From Thalassotalea euphylliae (GTDB taxonomy: Bacteria; Pseudomonadota; Gammaproteobacteria; Enterobacterales; Alteromonadaceae), in the NCBI RefSeq assembly GCF_003390335.1, contig NZ_QUOU01000001.1:1860001-1924000 (forward strand): a DNA stretch of 64,000 bases, in the 5' to 3' direction. The notes under the pieces were generated by a model. The model was not told the DNA's origin, did not search any database, and was given only the letters and a program-made list of their open reading frames with translations. A program made the translations under genes and the position numbers. Shown piece after piece: positions 1 to 8,420 of the stretch. Position 1 is the first letter of the stretch; each line of letters begins with the position of its first letter.

Positions 1-1
1 T

Positions 2-637
2 TTTAGTGCGCTGTGGGTCAACAACAACGACTTTACCGCCGCGTTTTTGGATCGCGGTTAAGCGGTTTAGCACGCCGGGCGCGGTCATCATACTGCCGTT
101 GGAAACCACAGGGTTAGCACCGATAATCAGCATAAAGTCGGTGCGGTCAATGTCTGGAACGGGGATCAGCATACCATTGCCGAGCATGTAATTAGCGGCA
201 ACGTGGTGTGGCATTTGGTCGGTTGATGCCGAGCTAAAGCGATTTAATGTACCTAAGGCTTTCGAGAACGGTTTGAGCACCAATGAATTGCCAAAATTAT
301 GGGCATTGGGGTTACCAAGGTAAATACCGAGTGCATTTTTACCGTAAGCACTTTGAATGGCGTTAAATTTCTCACCAATTTCGCTAAACGCCTGTTGCCA
401 GCTTATTTCCTGCCAACCATCAGCCGTGCGTTTTATCGGGCTTTTTAAGCGATCTTTATCTTCGTAAAAGTCTTGTAGTGCAAGCGCTTTAGGGCACATA
501 TGGCCTTTGCTAAAGGGGTCGTTTTTATCGCCTTTGATAGAGATAATTTCTTTGCTTTCGGCTTTGTACTGAATCTCAATACCGCACATGGCTTCGCAAA
601 TATTACAGTTGCGATAGTGGGTTTTAATGTCGCTCAT
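2..637 (-). CDS. Molybdopterin oxidoreductase (formate dehydrogenase-like), N-terminal part
   Basis: The reading frame starts at an ATG at 637 and stays open to the left window edge, so only about 212 N-terminal residues are visible. It begins MSDIKTHYRNCNICEAMCG, with Cys11, Cys14 and Cys18 followed by a fourth Cys in GHMCPKAL about 30 residues later. This is the N-terminal [4Fe-4S] motif of the Mo/W-bisPGD oxidoreductase family, which includes formate dehydrogenase, nitrate reductase and related enzymes. Later segments (YLGNPNAHNFGNS, LIIGANPVVSNG, KVVVVDPQRT) match the cofactor-binding fold of the same family. There is no Tat signal, so a cytoplasmic enzyme is likely. The substrate cannot be told from this part. 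It is divergent from the GlxA-type regulator, with about 175 bp between them. Confidence 0.85.
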   Translation of the reverse strand, partial: MSDIKTHYRNCNICEAMCGIEIQYKAESKEIISIKGDKNDPFSKGHMCPKALALQDFYEDKDRLKSPIKRTADGWQEISWQQAFSEIGEKFNAIQSAYGKNALGIYLGNPNAHNFGNSLVLKPFSKALGTLNRFSSASTDQMPHHVAANYMLGNGMLIPVPDIDRTDFMLIIGANPVVSNGSMMTAPGVLNRLTAIQKRGGKVVVVDPQRTK

Positions 638-812
638 GGTTTGTGCCCTCGTTGCTGCGCTGGATGAGTTAGCGCCTGCATGTAATTTTTATTGTTATTT
701 TTTTGACTATGTATTTTCGATAGTAGATTTAGTGTGACAGCAAAATAGGTCAAGACTAACGGTAATAATTGACATATATTGGGTGGTATTAGCCATTTTT
801 TAACTGTTTAAG

Positions 813-1811
813 GTGTCAAAGCAAAGTATGATTAAAGTAACGATACTGGCGTTTGACTATGTACTTGCCAGCGCACTAACAGGGATTAATGACTTATTTA
901 ATTTGGCCGGTGTTTCTTGGAATAAGTATCACCAACTACCCGTTGATAAGCGTTTTCAGGTGCAAATTGCCAGTTGGCAGAAAAAGCCGATTTATACCAT
1001 GAACGATGTCATTATTAGCCCACATTGCGCAATTAGTGACACCACGGATAGCGATATTTTTCTGGTGCCGAGTATTGCGGGCGATATTGAAAAAACGTTA
1101 GCGCAAAACTATGAACTCATTGAATTTTTGCGTCAATTGAAAGCCAGTGACGCGATGATTGGCAGTAATTCTACAGGGTCGTTCTTTTTGGCCGAGGCAG
1201 GCTTACTTGATGGCAAAAGTGCCACCACCCATTGGGCAGCAGCTGAGCAATTTAGTCAGCGTTATGCCAATATTTCGTTAAATAGCGAGCAGCATATTAC
1301 TCATGACGGCAATATTCTTTGTGATAGCGGCGGTATGGCGTGGTTTGATTTGGGTCTGTATTTGATTGAGCTGTTTTGTGATCATGAAACGGCACAAGGC
1401 ACAGCGCGCTCGTTTGTGCTTGAGACTGGCCGAACAACGCAGCTTACTTATTCACCGTTAATTGCTAAAAAGTACCATAACGACAAAACCGTGAAAGCAG
1501 TGCAAGAATGGCTAGAGAGCCACTACAGTCAAACCATTGCGATTGGTGAGGTAAGCCAGCAATTTGGTGTGTCTAACCGTACTTTGATCAGACGTTTTAA
1601 AGAGGCTGCGCAAATAACGCCTTCCGAATATTTACAAGCGATTCGCATTGACGCCGCGAGTAAGCTATTGGTGCAATCAAACAAGCATATTGATGAAATT
1701 ACTCACGCAGTCGGGTACAGCGACATTAGCTCATTTACCAAGTTGTTTAAGCGCAAAACGGGGCTGTCGCCCAGTAATTACCGCGCCCGCTATAAAGCTA
1801 ATCTGCTTTGA
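813..1811 (+). CDS. GlxA-family AraC-type transcriptional regulator
   Basis: A 332-residue protein with two domains. Residues about 5-190 look like a DJ-1/PfpI class I glutamine-amidotransferase-like fold (VTILAFDYVLASAL at the start, ILCDSGGMAWFDLGLYLIE near its end). Residues about 225-330 form the double helix-turn-helix of AraC regulators (IAIGEVSQQFGVSNRTLIRR, then ITHAVGYSDISSFTKLFKR and TGLSPSNYRAR). Regulators of this layout control catabolic or stress genes, with the amidotransferase-like domain sensing a ligand. The start drawn is a GTG; an ATG at 828 is an alternative that removes five residues. It is divergent from the molybdopterin oxidoreductase, but regulation of that gene is only a guess. 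Confidence 0.85.
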   Translation: MSKQSMIKVTILAFDYVLASALTGINDLFNLAGVSWNKYHQLPVDKRFQVQIASWQKKPIYTMNDVIISPHCAISDTTDSDIFLVPSIAGDIEKTLAQNYELIEFLRQLKASDAMIGSNSTGSFFLAEAGLLDGKSATTHWAAAEQFSQRYANISLNSEQHITHDGNILCDSGGMAWFDLGLYLIELFCDHETAQGTARSFVLETGRTTQLTYSPLIAKKYHNDKTVKAVQEWLESHYSQTIAIGEVSQQFGVSNRTLIRRFKEAAQITPSEYLQAIRIDAASKLLVQSNKHIDEITHAVGYSDISSFTKLFKRKTGLSPSNYRARYKANLL

Positions 1812-1844
1812 CAATTCTTTCTTTATGAGCCCGTTTTTTATGAA

Positions 1845-2474
1845 TCAGGCTATCTCTTGCCATTGGAAGTACTTCTTATTGGCTAGGGCGAGCATTGGCA
1901 TATCTTCTTGCGTGTCGCCGTAGGCATAAATATGTGAGTAGTTGGCTAACTTATAGTGCGATTTGATCGCTAGTGCTTTCTTTTCATTGCTGCAATCACC
2001 ATTACGGTACTTGCCCGTGTAACGCTGGTTTTTCCGTCGTTTTTGAACGGCGAGTTCGCTGCTAATCAAGTTCACCTGATGGCGGTGACACCAAGCGGCT
2101 AAGTAGATATTTACGTTGGCAGAGACCACCGCAATTTCATGGCCTTGTGTTTGATGCCAACGAATTTCGGTAAGTGCTCTGTCGAAAATAACGGAATCCA
2201 TAAACTGGGCGGAAAAGTTATTGGCTTGTCGTTTAGTGCTTGCGACTTTTCTGCGCCAAAAAGCAAAAAAGGTGAGCTTAGGTCTCAGTTTAGCGGTCGG
2301 GTAGCGGCCAAGCTTATGCCATAAAATAAAGGGGGACAGCACAAGTGCGCCAATTACAATGCGATAGAGTGGCGTGGTATTGAGGAGAAACTTAGTATAG
2401 GTATCTGCCGTGGTAATGGTGCCATCAAAATCGAATAGCGCGAGGCCAAGGTTCGGGTTGTTTACTGCTTTCAT
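1845..2474 (-). CDS. HAD-IB family phosphatase
   Basis: A 209-residue protein with HAD motif I near the N-terminus (ALFDFDGTITTADTYTKF), a hydrophobic cap region around residues 30-50, motif II Ser in VVSANVNIYL, and motif III/IV in YAYGDTQEDMPML. This is the layout of subfamily IB (phosphoserine phosphatase-like) hydrolases, which use an aspartyl-phosphate intermediate. Members act on phosphoserine and other small or lipid phosphomonoesters, and the substrate here is unknown. The gene is convergent with the AraC-type regulator upstream on the map. A beheaded VOC gene lies just upstream in the same orientation, so this may be the last gene of a transcription unit broken by the mobile element. 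Confidence 0.8.
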   Translation of the reverse strand: MKAVNNPNLGLALFDFDGTITTADTYTKFLLNTTPLYRIVIGALVLSPFILWHKLGRYPTAKLRPKLTFFAFWRRKVASTKRQANNFSAQFMDSVIFDRALTEIRWHQTQGHEIAVVSANVNIYLAAWCHRHQVNLISSELAVQKRRKNQRYTGKYRNGDCSNEKKALAIKSHYKLANYSHIYAYGDTQEDMPMLALANKKYFQWQEIA

Positions 2475-2538
2475 TTGTCGGACTTAACTTCTTAGGACTT
2501 TGTCTTTACCAACTTAATTTTTACTGATCAGATAGGCG

Positions 2539-2720
2539 CTAGGGTGAGATCGTTTCATTTAGAAAATTCGCTTCTAAGCCAATACCCGCAGGTGAATGGA
2601 AAAACACTTGCGTCATGCCGATATCAGGCAGCGAGTCAGTGCGGTAGCTGATTCCTAACTCATCGAGCTTTGCCAGTAATCGAGCTAAGTCGGTTAGTTG
2701 GAATGCAATATGAGAGGGCG
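2539..2720 (-). pseudogene. VOC/glyoxalase family protein, C-terminal fragment cut by a mobile element
   Basis: The minus strand reads SHIAFQLTDLARLLAKL and then IGMTQVFFHSPAGIGLEANF before a TAG stop at 2539. The pattern HIAFQ...QVFFHSPAGIGLE is the C-terminal half of a vicinal-oxygen-chelate domain, with a glutamate in the GLE position typical of a metal ligand. The frame has no start codon. It runs into the end of the IS256-type element near 2720, where the rest of the gene is missing. About 60 codons remain. The family call is from pattern recognition of a short piece; the loss of the N-terminal part is seen directly. Confidence 0.65.
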
Positions 2721-3853
2721 TTCAGAATTCTGTGTCAGCCTAAATTGCTAAATATCTAGCACGCCATCTAATCGCCCCTCGAAGTGGATGGCTAATTGCG
2801 ACAATGTCAGGTTCCAACTGTGGATTGGCATTGTCCATTTCTTCGAAGCGTTCAATATGCCCGCATACAATAATTTCATCAAGCTATTTTCGTTCGGGAA
2901 AGCGCCTTTCGTTTTGGTCAATTTCCTAAACTGGCGGTGCACTGCCTCGATAGCATTGGTGGTGTAAATAGCTTTGCGCACGTAGTCTGGATACTTGAAG
3001 TAAACCGACAAGTTAGCCCATTTTCTGCGCCAAGACTCAATCACGATGGGATATAGCTTGCCCCATTTAGCATCTAATTCGTCTAAGGCTGCTTCTGCGG
3101 CATCTTTGGTCGTTGCACGGTAAACAGGCTTTAAGTCCGCCATAAATGCTTTCTGGTGCTTTGAAGCAACATACTTCATCGAGTTACGAATTTGATGAAT
3201 AACGCACTGTTGAACCTCTGTTTCAGGATAGATAGTACCAATGGCCTCAGGAAAGCCTTTAAGTCCATCAACACAAGCAATTAAAATATCGGATACGCCG
3301 CGATTGTGTAAATCGGTGAGCACTGATAGCCAGTAGTTAGCGCCTTCGCTTTCTGAGACGTATAAGCCAAGTAACTCTTTGCGACCTTCGATATTTATGC
3401 CGAGTACGGTGTAAACAGCTTTGCTAACATAACGGCCACTTTCCTTGATTTTATAGTGAATAGCATCAAGCCAGATAAACGGGTACAGCGTATCAAGGCT
3501 ACGTGATTGCCACGCTTTTAGCTCTGGTATGAGCTGGTCTGTAACGCCTGTTATCGTGGCTTCTGAGATTTCAATGCCGTACATTTCCTGAACATGGCTG
3601 CGAATATCACGATAGCTCATGCCTAACGCAAACATGGATAGGATTTTATGGTCAATCTCAGCGGTTAGCTTAGTTTGATTTTTCTTAACGAGTTGAGGTT
3701 CAAATGAGCCAGTACGGTCTCTTGGGGTTTCAAGCTCAAACTGGCCTACGGAGGATTTAACCGTTTTCTTGCTTGTACCGTTCTTACGGTTAGGTTGTTG
3801 CTCTGAGTCTAGGTGTTGCTCTAGCTCGGCTTTGAGTGCAGCTTCTGTTAATT
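2717..3853 (-). mobile_element. IS256-family insertion sequence, 5' end missing
   Basis: This stretch carries an IS256-type transposase reading frame and, beyond its stop codon, a short tail (ttcagaattctgtgtcagcc at 2721-2740) that resembles the terminal repeat of IS256-family elements. The opposite end is not present. The element's sequence stops at about 3853, where it joins the first codons and left end of an IS3-family element. The left boundary is approximate, because the other inverted repeat is missing for comparison. Confidence 0.7.
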
Positions 3854-3896
3854 GTTTAAATTCGGTTGTATAGGTTTTGTTTTTTCGTTTTGTCAT
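2748..3896 (-). CDS. Chimeric transposase: IS3 OrfA start fused to IS256-family (mutator-type) transposase
   Basis: The 382-residue product begins with 15 residues, MTKRKNKTYTTEFKQ, identical to the start of the IS3-family OrfA encoded at 9932. It then switches to an IS256-family transposase from LTEAALKAELEQHLDS onward. IS256 transposases normally have their own N-terminal segment of roughly 30 residues before this point, and here it is replaced. The catalytic acidic residues are present: Asp in FIWLDAIHYK, Asp in ACVDGLKGFPEAI and Glu in TTNAIEAVHRQFRK. The fusion is in frame and keeps the IS3 promoter region and start. Whether the product is active is unknown, but the element lacks one end, so it is unlikely to move by itself. 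Confidence 0.85.
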   Translation of the reverse strand: MTKRKNKTYTTEFKQLTEAALKAELEQHLDSEQQPNRKNGTSKKTVKSSVGQFELETPRDRTGSFEPQLVKKNQTKLTAEIDHKILSMFALGMSYRDIRSHVQEMYGIEISEATITGVTDQLIPELKAWQSRSLDTLYPFIWLDAIHYKIKESGRYVSKAVYTVLGINIEGRKELLGLYVSESEGANYWLSVLTDLHNRGVSDILIACVDGLKGFPEAIGTIYPETEVQQCVIHQIRNSMKYVASKHQKAFMADLKPVYRATTKDAAEAALDELDAKWGKLYPIVIESWRRKWANLSVYFKYPDYVRKAIYTTNAIEAVHRQFRKLTKTKGAFPNENSLMKLLYAGILNASKKWTMPIHSWNLTLSQLAIHFEGRLDGVLDI

Positions 3897-3959
3897 TTAA
3901 CACCTCAATATTGGAACATTGTCCTTTATTAAAGTGTCCGGCTCAATTAAACCAGTTCA
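3852..3959 (-). mobile_element. IS3-family element remnant: left inverted repeat and orfA start
   Basis: About 106 bases, from ttgtttaaattcgg to the terminal ccagttca at 3959, are identical to 9888-9995, the left end of the complete IS3-family element in this window. It contains the terminal inverted repeat (minus strand reads TGAACTGGTTTAATTGAGCC), the upstream region and the first 15 codons of orfA. The rest of the element is missing and is replaced by IS256-type sequence. Its terminal repeat supplies the last codons and the stop of the neighbouring VgrG-like gene. Confidence 0.9.
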
Positions 3960-5946
3960 GTGTGCTTATAACATTAGGATCATTAGATAAGCTAATCAAA
4001 AAGTCTTTTCGGATTCCTTGATTGAACGCTTTGCGAAGGGCTTGGTATTCTGCTCGATCTCTTTTTAGATAATTAATTTTTCTATAGGTTATGTTTTGTA
4101 GTACTACATCTTTGCCTTTATAACTACCTGTGAAACTATTGTTTCTATTAGTTGATGTGAACTCGTTTTTATTTGAAGTTACAAGCTCATCCGTCTTAAC
4201 TTTTTTAGCTTCACCTGTACGCCCAGTATGCGGCAATTCACCTTCATAGGCTTTTATTGCTTTATTGGCCTTGGCTTCAATCAGGTTCGTTGCACTGGCA
4301 ATGCCTTCGTCGATTTTCGGCAGTACTTCGTCTAATCGGTCGGCATTTTGTTTAATACTGGCTAGGGCTTCGTCGCTCAGCGTCTTTCTGAGTATCCAAC
4401 TATCGCTAATGCTATGCAGGGCATCGCGGATGGCGGTGACTTTTTCTTTAATCAGGGCGGCGGCTTGTTTGCCCAAGTCTTGCCAGTCGATATTTTTGAC
4501 GTAAGCGATAGGGTCGCCTTTACCGATTTTTCTCAGGGTGGCAGCAGCCAGTGAAATGGCACCTTCAGCGTTTTTCACAATCACTTTACCGACGCCTTTA
4601 ACCGCAGAGCCGAGCACGGGAATAAAACCAATACCGGTTAGGGTTAAGGCAATCCAACCGTTAGTGTCGTTGGCCTTATCATCATCGGTCAATACCATCA
4701 CATTCGCGCAAACGTCTCTGCAATCCATGATTTGGTCAATCACAGGAATCATGGAAATTACTGAGCCAACAACAATTTGTGAGGTGGTGGGATTTTCATT
4801 GAAATCCCCTTGCAGAGTTCCCCATAACCAATCGCCTGCGCTAGCTGCGAGGCTGCCTGCTTCGTCAAGCAGTGACGTATCACCTGCTTCCACCATCGCC
4901 ACCGCGTTGGCTGGTGAAATTTTGCCATAGAGCGGGTTGGGTTGGGTGTTATCAACGGGGGCATATTCTCGGGTATCTTCACCGTATTGCACGGTAAATT
5001 GCCCGGTAGGCATATTTTCCAGCTCGGCCTGGCCGCTATCATCTAGCGCACCCTTAATTTCAGTACCGTCTGCGAGTTTGAGTGTGTATGGCGCGTTTTT
5101 AACAGGCTCACCATCTTGGTAGTGATATGCTAAATTAATGGTTTGTGGCGAAATCTCAAATTCTGCATCATCATCGCTATTGATATCCGCGATTCTGGCA
5201 ATACTGGGCGCAGCATTAGTACTTGGTTCGCTGGCCTTTTTCGGTGAGGTAATCTCGTAGGTGACATCGCCATCAAAGGTAATCATTTGGCCGTTGAGGG
5301 TCAGTACATCACTGCCGATAAGTTCGACATTGCCGCCGCTATCGAGTTTAATCATGCCGCCTTGGTTGTACAGGGTGATATCACCACTGCCGGTGCCTTC
5401 AATGCGAATATCCCCCTCAGCATTGATGATAGTGGAGCCTTCGGGCACGTTAACGGTGAGGCTGCCTTGCTCGGTGTGTAACGCAATCTCGCTATCGGCA
5501 CGCACGTTAACACTGCGCCCCGTCAGTAATGTCGCGTCTTGCTCAGCTTCAAAGGTGATATTGTTTGCGGTTTGCTGATGGGCGAGGGCGCTTTGCATCG
5601 CCACGTTTTGCTTCTCGGCATTGAAACTTGCCGCGCCTTTAATATCAAATTGCTGATTGGCCTTGGCATTAAGGTTGATGCTTTGCTCATCTGAGGTAAA
5701 TAAAATATCGTCACCAGCGACTAAGCTCAGACTGCCCAGACGTGATGCCCATTCAATATAATGACGCCCTGCCTTGGCATTGAGCTCAAGGTAGTGCTCA
5801 CCGCCTAAGGTTTGCAGTATCACGGTCGGGACATTGCCGTCATCATCAAACCGTAGCTCATGACCTGCGCGGCTGAGCATTCTGTTGTGGGTGTGATTGA
5901 AACTGTTGACGATGCTTGGCTGTTCATCATTGCTGGCAAAACCCAT
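3943..5946 (-). pseudogene. Headless VgrG copy with HNH-type toxin tip truncated by an IS3 end
   Basis: The 667-residue frame starts at an internal Met (MGFASNDEQPSIVNSF) that aligns with residue about 473 of the complete VgrG at 11152-14892. It follows that protein closely through the beta-helix needle, the linker and the hydrophobic pre-toxin region, to the shared boundary GRTGEAKKVKTDE. There is no ribosome site before the Met, and the gp27-like head is absent. After the boundary comes a different tip: YKGKDVVLQNITYRK, then RAEYQALRKAFNQGIRKDF and NDPNVISTL. In known HNH toxins this pattern precedes the catalytic HNH residues. Here it ends in NWFN, encoded by the IS3 terminal repeat, so the catalytic part is lost. 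It is probably an inactive orphan cassette. Confidence 0.8.
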
Positions 5947-5992
5947 TAGGGAGCTACTTGTTTTTACAAGCAGCTCGAATTGAGTAGCGATG

Positions 5993-6340
5993 CTATTGTT
6001 TAAGTCCCTCAGCTAGTACCTGAGGTAAGCGCTCGGTAAAATTGGGGGTGAGTCCAACGGTTTCGCCAGATAAATCTAACAACTCGTTGCGTAAGTGGAA
6101 CATGCAAGCATTAAATTTCTCATCAAAATTAGGCAGTAGCTTGGTTAACCCACCTGCGGCAGCCGTAATGGTCGTCATCGCAGGCTCAATGATTTTTTCC
6201 GTATAGCTAGCGTCATGAGCGATGGCTTTTGGGGAAAGTTGCTGCATTTTTTCAATAACAGGGTTGATGTGCGGGGCAAGCATGCTTGCTGCTTTGTTGG
6301 TCGCTGCATCACCGGCGGCAGCTTTTAGTTTTCCTAACAT
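5993..6340 (-). CDS. Small alpha-helical protein of unknown function in the VgrG island
   Basis: A 115-residue protein beginning MLGKLKAAAGDAATNKAASM, with a strong ribosome site (AAGGAG) seven bases before the ATG. It looks mostly helical, with an Ala/Gly-rich middle (TTITAAAGGLTKLLPNFDEKF) and a single Cys. It has no signal peptide and no convincing membrane span. It lies between the lipase/ankyrin pair and the headless VgrG copy, just downstream of a repeated 195-bp segment. I do not recognise the family. Given the setting it could be an adaptor or accessory protein of a secreted tip, or an immunity protein. The good ribosome site suggests it is a real gene. Confidence 0.6.
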   Translation of the reverse strand: MLGKLKAAAGDAATNKAASMLAPHINPVIEKMQQLSPKAIAHDASYTEKIIEPAMTTITAAAGGLTKLLPNFDEKFNACMFHLRNELLDLSGETVGLTPNFTERLPQVLAEGLKQ

Positions 6341-6423
6341 ATAGACTCCTTATGATATGTATTAGGGGAAATGATTGTCGTGTGATTTTGTTTTGTACGG
6401 ATGAATAAATTAATGATGAAATT

Positions 6424-6625
6424 AGGGTGCCGAAATGACAGCGCCAGCATCCGTACTGATGCCATCAAATCGACGAAAAATTGTTTGGTATGAATCCTTT
6501 TCAAAGCTACAACACAAGAGTGTGAACTTTTAGTAAGGATTACTCGCTTAACGTTTAAAGCGAGCAATCATAAATTCCGTTTCAAGTTGTGAAAGAGCGA
6601 ATGTTTTGCGTTCTAAATTTTATTT
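6424..6625 (-). repeat. Dispersed repeat, copy A (about 195 bp, with palindrome)
   Basis: This segment matches 8548-8748 almost base for base over long stretches, for example gacagcgccagcatccgtac and gaaaaattgtttggtatgaa. It contains an imperfect palindrome at 6538-6569 (12-base arms around the loop aacgttta, with one mismatch in this copy). Both copies have the same orientation and each lies upstream, on the minus strand, of a VgrG-derived module. Neither seems to encode a protein. Confidence 0.8.
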
Positions 6626-6650
6626 ACAACCAAGAGTCAGTGTTGACTAG

Positions 6651-7457
6651 TTAATTAATTGGCAACTCTTTAGCTAAACGCTCTCTGACTTCAGGAGGTG
6701 AAAGGGGGGGGAAGTTTATTCCTTTTTCTATTAGTAGCTCTTTAAGTTTTAGTGCCCACTTGTATGAAGTTCCATTTTTATTGATTAGATCTGATTCGAG
6801 CTTTCTATTCAGAACATTAGCAAGAGTTGCTCCACCTTTGCTCGGTTGGTGATAGTTAGCTCCAAGATTAATTAATCTGAAAACAGTCTCAAACTTATTT
6901 AGCGATGCTGCATCAAGAGCAGAGTTTTTCCCTGCTAAGTTAACCTTATTTAAATCGGCTTCATAATTTACTAATAGTTCAATTTCATCCCAAGCTCCCA
7001 TACCTATAGCGTCGAAAATTGCAGGGTCGCCATTTCTATCTACGGCATTGGCATCGCCGCCATACTCTAGTAGTAATTTCAACAGCTCAATGGTGTCATT
7101 CCCTGTCATCATCGGTACTGGGTGTGCGCCGTCAGTGGCTGTAAAGTTCGGGTCAGCGCCAAGCTCTAAAGCTAATTTTACAGCGGTAGAATCTTGCTTT
7201 AGTAACAGCAAAAATAGGGGCGTAATACCCTCATCACCATGGACATTTAAATCAAGCCCATTGTTTAACTGTTGCTCGGCAGCAAATCTGTCACCTCGCT
7301 GTATGTTCTTTAACAAAGTGGTCATGTCGGGATTAAAAAAGTCTTCGGCTTTCATATTGCTTCCTGAATTACAGGCCGTTAATAAACCGACCATCATTGT
7401 TGATAAAATACGGGTTATCCATTGAGTTTTTGAAAATATACGTTGTAGCTTACTCAT
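6651..7457 (-). CDS. Ankyrin-repeat lipoprotein, likely immunity protein of the lipase
   Basis: A 268-residue protein. Its N-terminus has a hydrophobic segment ending in a lipobox (MMVGLLTAC, Cys at about residue 29), so it is predicted to be lipidated and to face the periplasm. The mature part contains about four ankyrin-like repeats (for example GITPLFLLLLKQDSTAV, LLKLLLEYGGDANAVDRNG and VNLAGKNSALDAASLNKF). Its start codon overlaps the end of the lipase gene by 8 bp, which points to translational coupling. Periplasmic lipoproteins, some with ankyrin repeats, are known partners of T6SS lipase effectors. A protective role is therefore inferred from location and domain type. Confidence 0.75.
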   Translation of the reverse strand: MSKLQRIFSKTQWITRILSTMMVGLLTACNSGSNMKAEDFFNPDMTTLLKNIQRGDRFAAEQQLNNGLDLNVHGDEGITPLFLLLLKQDSTAVKLALELGADPNFTATDGAHPVPMMTGNDTIELLKLLLEYGGDANAVDRNGDPAIFDAIGMGAWDEIELLVNYEADLNKVNLAGKNSALDAASLNKFETVFRLINLGANYHQPSKGGATLANVLNRKLESDLINKNGTSYKWALKLKELLIEKGINFPPLSPPEVRERLAKELPIN

Positions 7458-8376
7458 TATAATCTCGTATATATTGTTTTAGTTGTTCACTGTCTTGAGC
7501 AATTTGGTATTCAATACCATCAATCACTTGCCCCATACCGTGTCGTGTTATGGGGTTACCACCTTCAACACTGGGAAGTTCTCTCATCTGGCCTACGGCC
7601 TGAGGTACGTCGTCTGTCGTTAACTTTTGTATACCAATACCTAATACAGCACCAATTGGTCCACCCAACAAAAAGCCCAGCCCACCTGCGGCACCCGATA
7701 CGGCGGTATCACCATGCTTTTGCACCCCAGTCAAAACCTCTCCATCTACGTGTTGAGAGACTATCAGTTTACTTGCATCCTCATTACTTAATCCACCTAA
7801 GCGCTCAGCTGTGTTCGGGTGCAAACCTGCGGCATTATATGTTTGCCCTTGCAACCCTGTTACTGCAACGGCGGCGGATGCTAAACCGCCACCCAATGAG
7901 TGGCCAACGATAATCGTTTCTTCTCCAACATACTCTAATACATCGTCAGCTAGCTTCATCGCCTGGCTGTATTGCTTAGTTTCTTTTCCAATTCCCTGCT
8001 TACCATTGGTTGCCCAGTCTTTTTTTCCGGTAACACCATTGTTGGTACCTCGAAAAACTAGCATGGTTTCGCCACTGATAGACGATTTCATTAGAGCAGC
8101 ACCAAAGCCCGTTTCTTTATCGGTAAACACAGCATTTTCTAAGCCAGGAATTGTTGAGGGGTCAATCACGTCTATGCCCTCTGGAGCCGCAGGTAGCTTA
8201 CTTATATGACCACGATTAAACTCATCAACCTTATAGACATATTCTGCGGCTTCTGCGCGCAAAAGACTATCGTTATTTAGTGCCAAGCGTTCTCTTGGTT
8301 CATTTAACGCTTCAATACCAGCCGTGTTTTCTATGAGACGCTGATTTTCTTGATAGCGACTTTCTTTTTCTGACAC
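7450..8376 (-). CDS. Class 3 lipase-like effector, detached VgrG tip
   Basis: A 308-residue protein with an alpha/beta-hydrolase of the class 3 lipase type. The nucleophile elbow is IIVGHSLGGGLAS (GxSxG), preceded by the oxyanion segment MLVFRGTNN. A Gly-rich hydrophobic patch (AAGGLGFLLGGPIGAVLG) follows near the C-terminus. The start drawn is a GTG. The same frame continues upstream into a VgrG linker (EPSANSAPSIARIADI), so the lipase was evidently the C-terminal tip of an evolved VgrG and has lost its head. No signal peptide is visible, as expected for a T6SS effector. It overlaps the ankyrin lipoprotein gene. Phospholipase activity against competitors is inferred from the family. Confidence 0.75.
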   Translation of the reverse strand: MSEKESRYQENQRLIENTAGIEALNEPRERLALNNDSLLRAEAAEYVYKVDEFNRGHISKLPAAPEGIDVIDPSTIPGLENAVFTDKETGFGAALMKSSISGETMLVFRGTNNGVTGKKDWATNGKQGIGKETKQYSQAMKLADDVLEYVGEETIIVGHSLGGGLASAAVAVTGLQGQTYNAAGLHPNTAERLGGLSNEDASKLIVSQHVDGEVLTGVQKHGDTAVSGAAGGLGFLLGGPIGAVLGIGIQKLTTDDVPQAVGQMRELPSVEGGNPITRHGMGQVIDGIEYQIAQDSEQLKQYIRDYNE

Positions 8377-8420
8377 TGTCGATAGTGCTCGGTCATTTTC
8401 ATTCGACTTCGATGTGTAAT

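Noticed and set aside
6334..6567. Small minus-strand frame of 77 codons in dispersed repeat copy A, similar to a 66-codon frame at 8490-8690 in copy B
   Set aside because: Similarity reflects the DNA repeat itself. The start lies within the palindrome, there is no ribosome site, and the frames end differently after running into flanking sequence.
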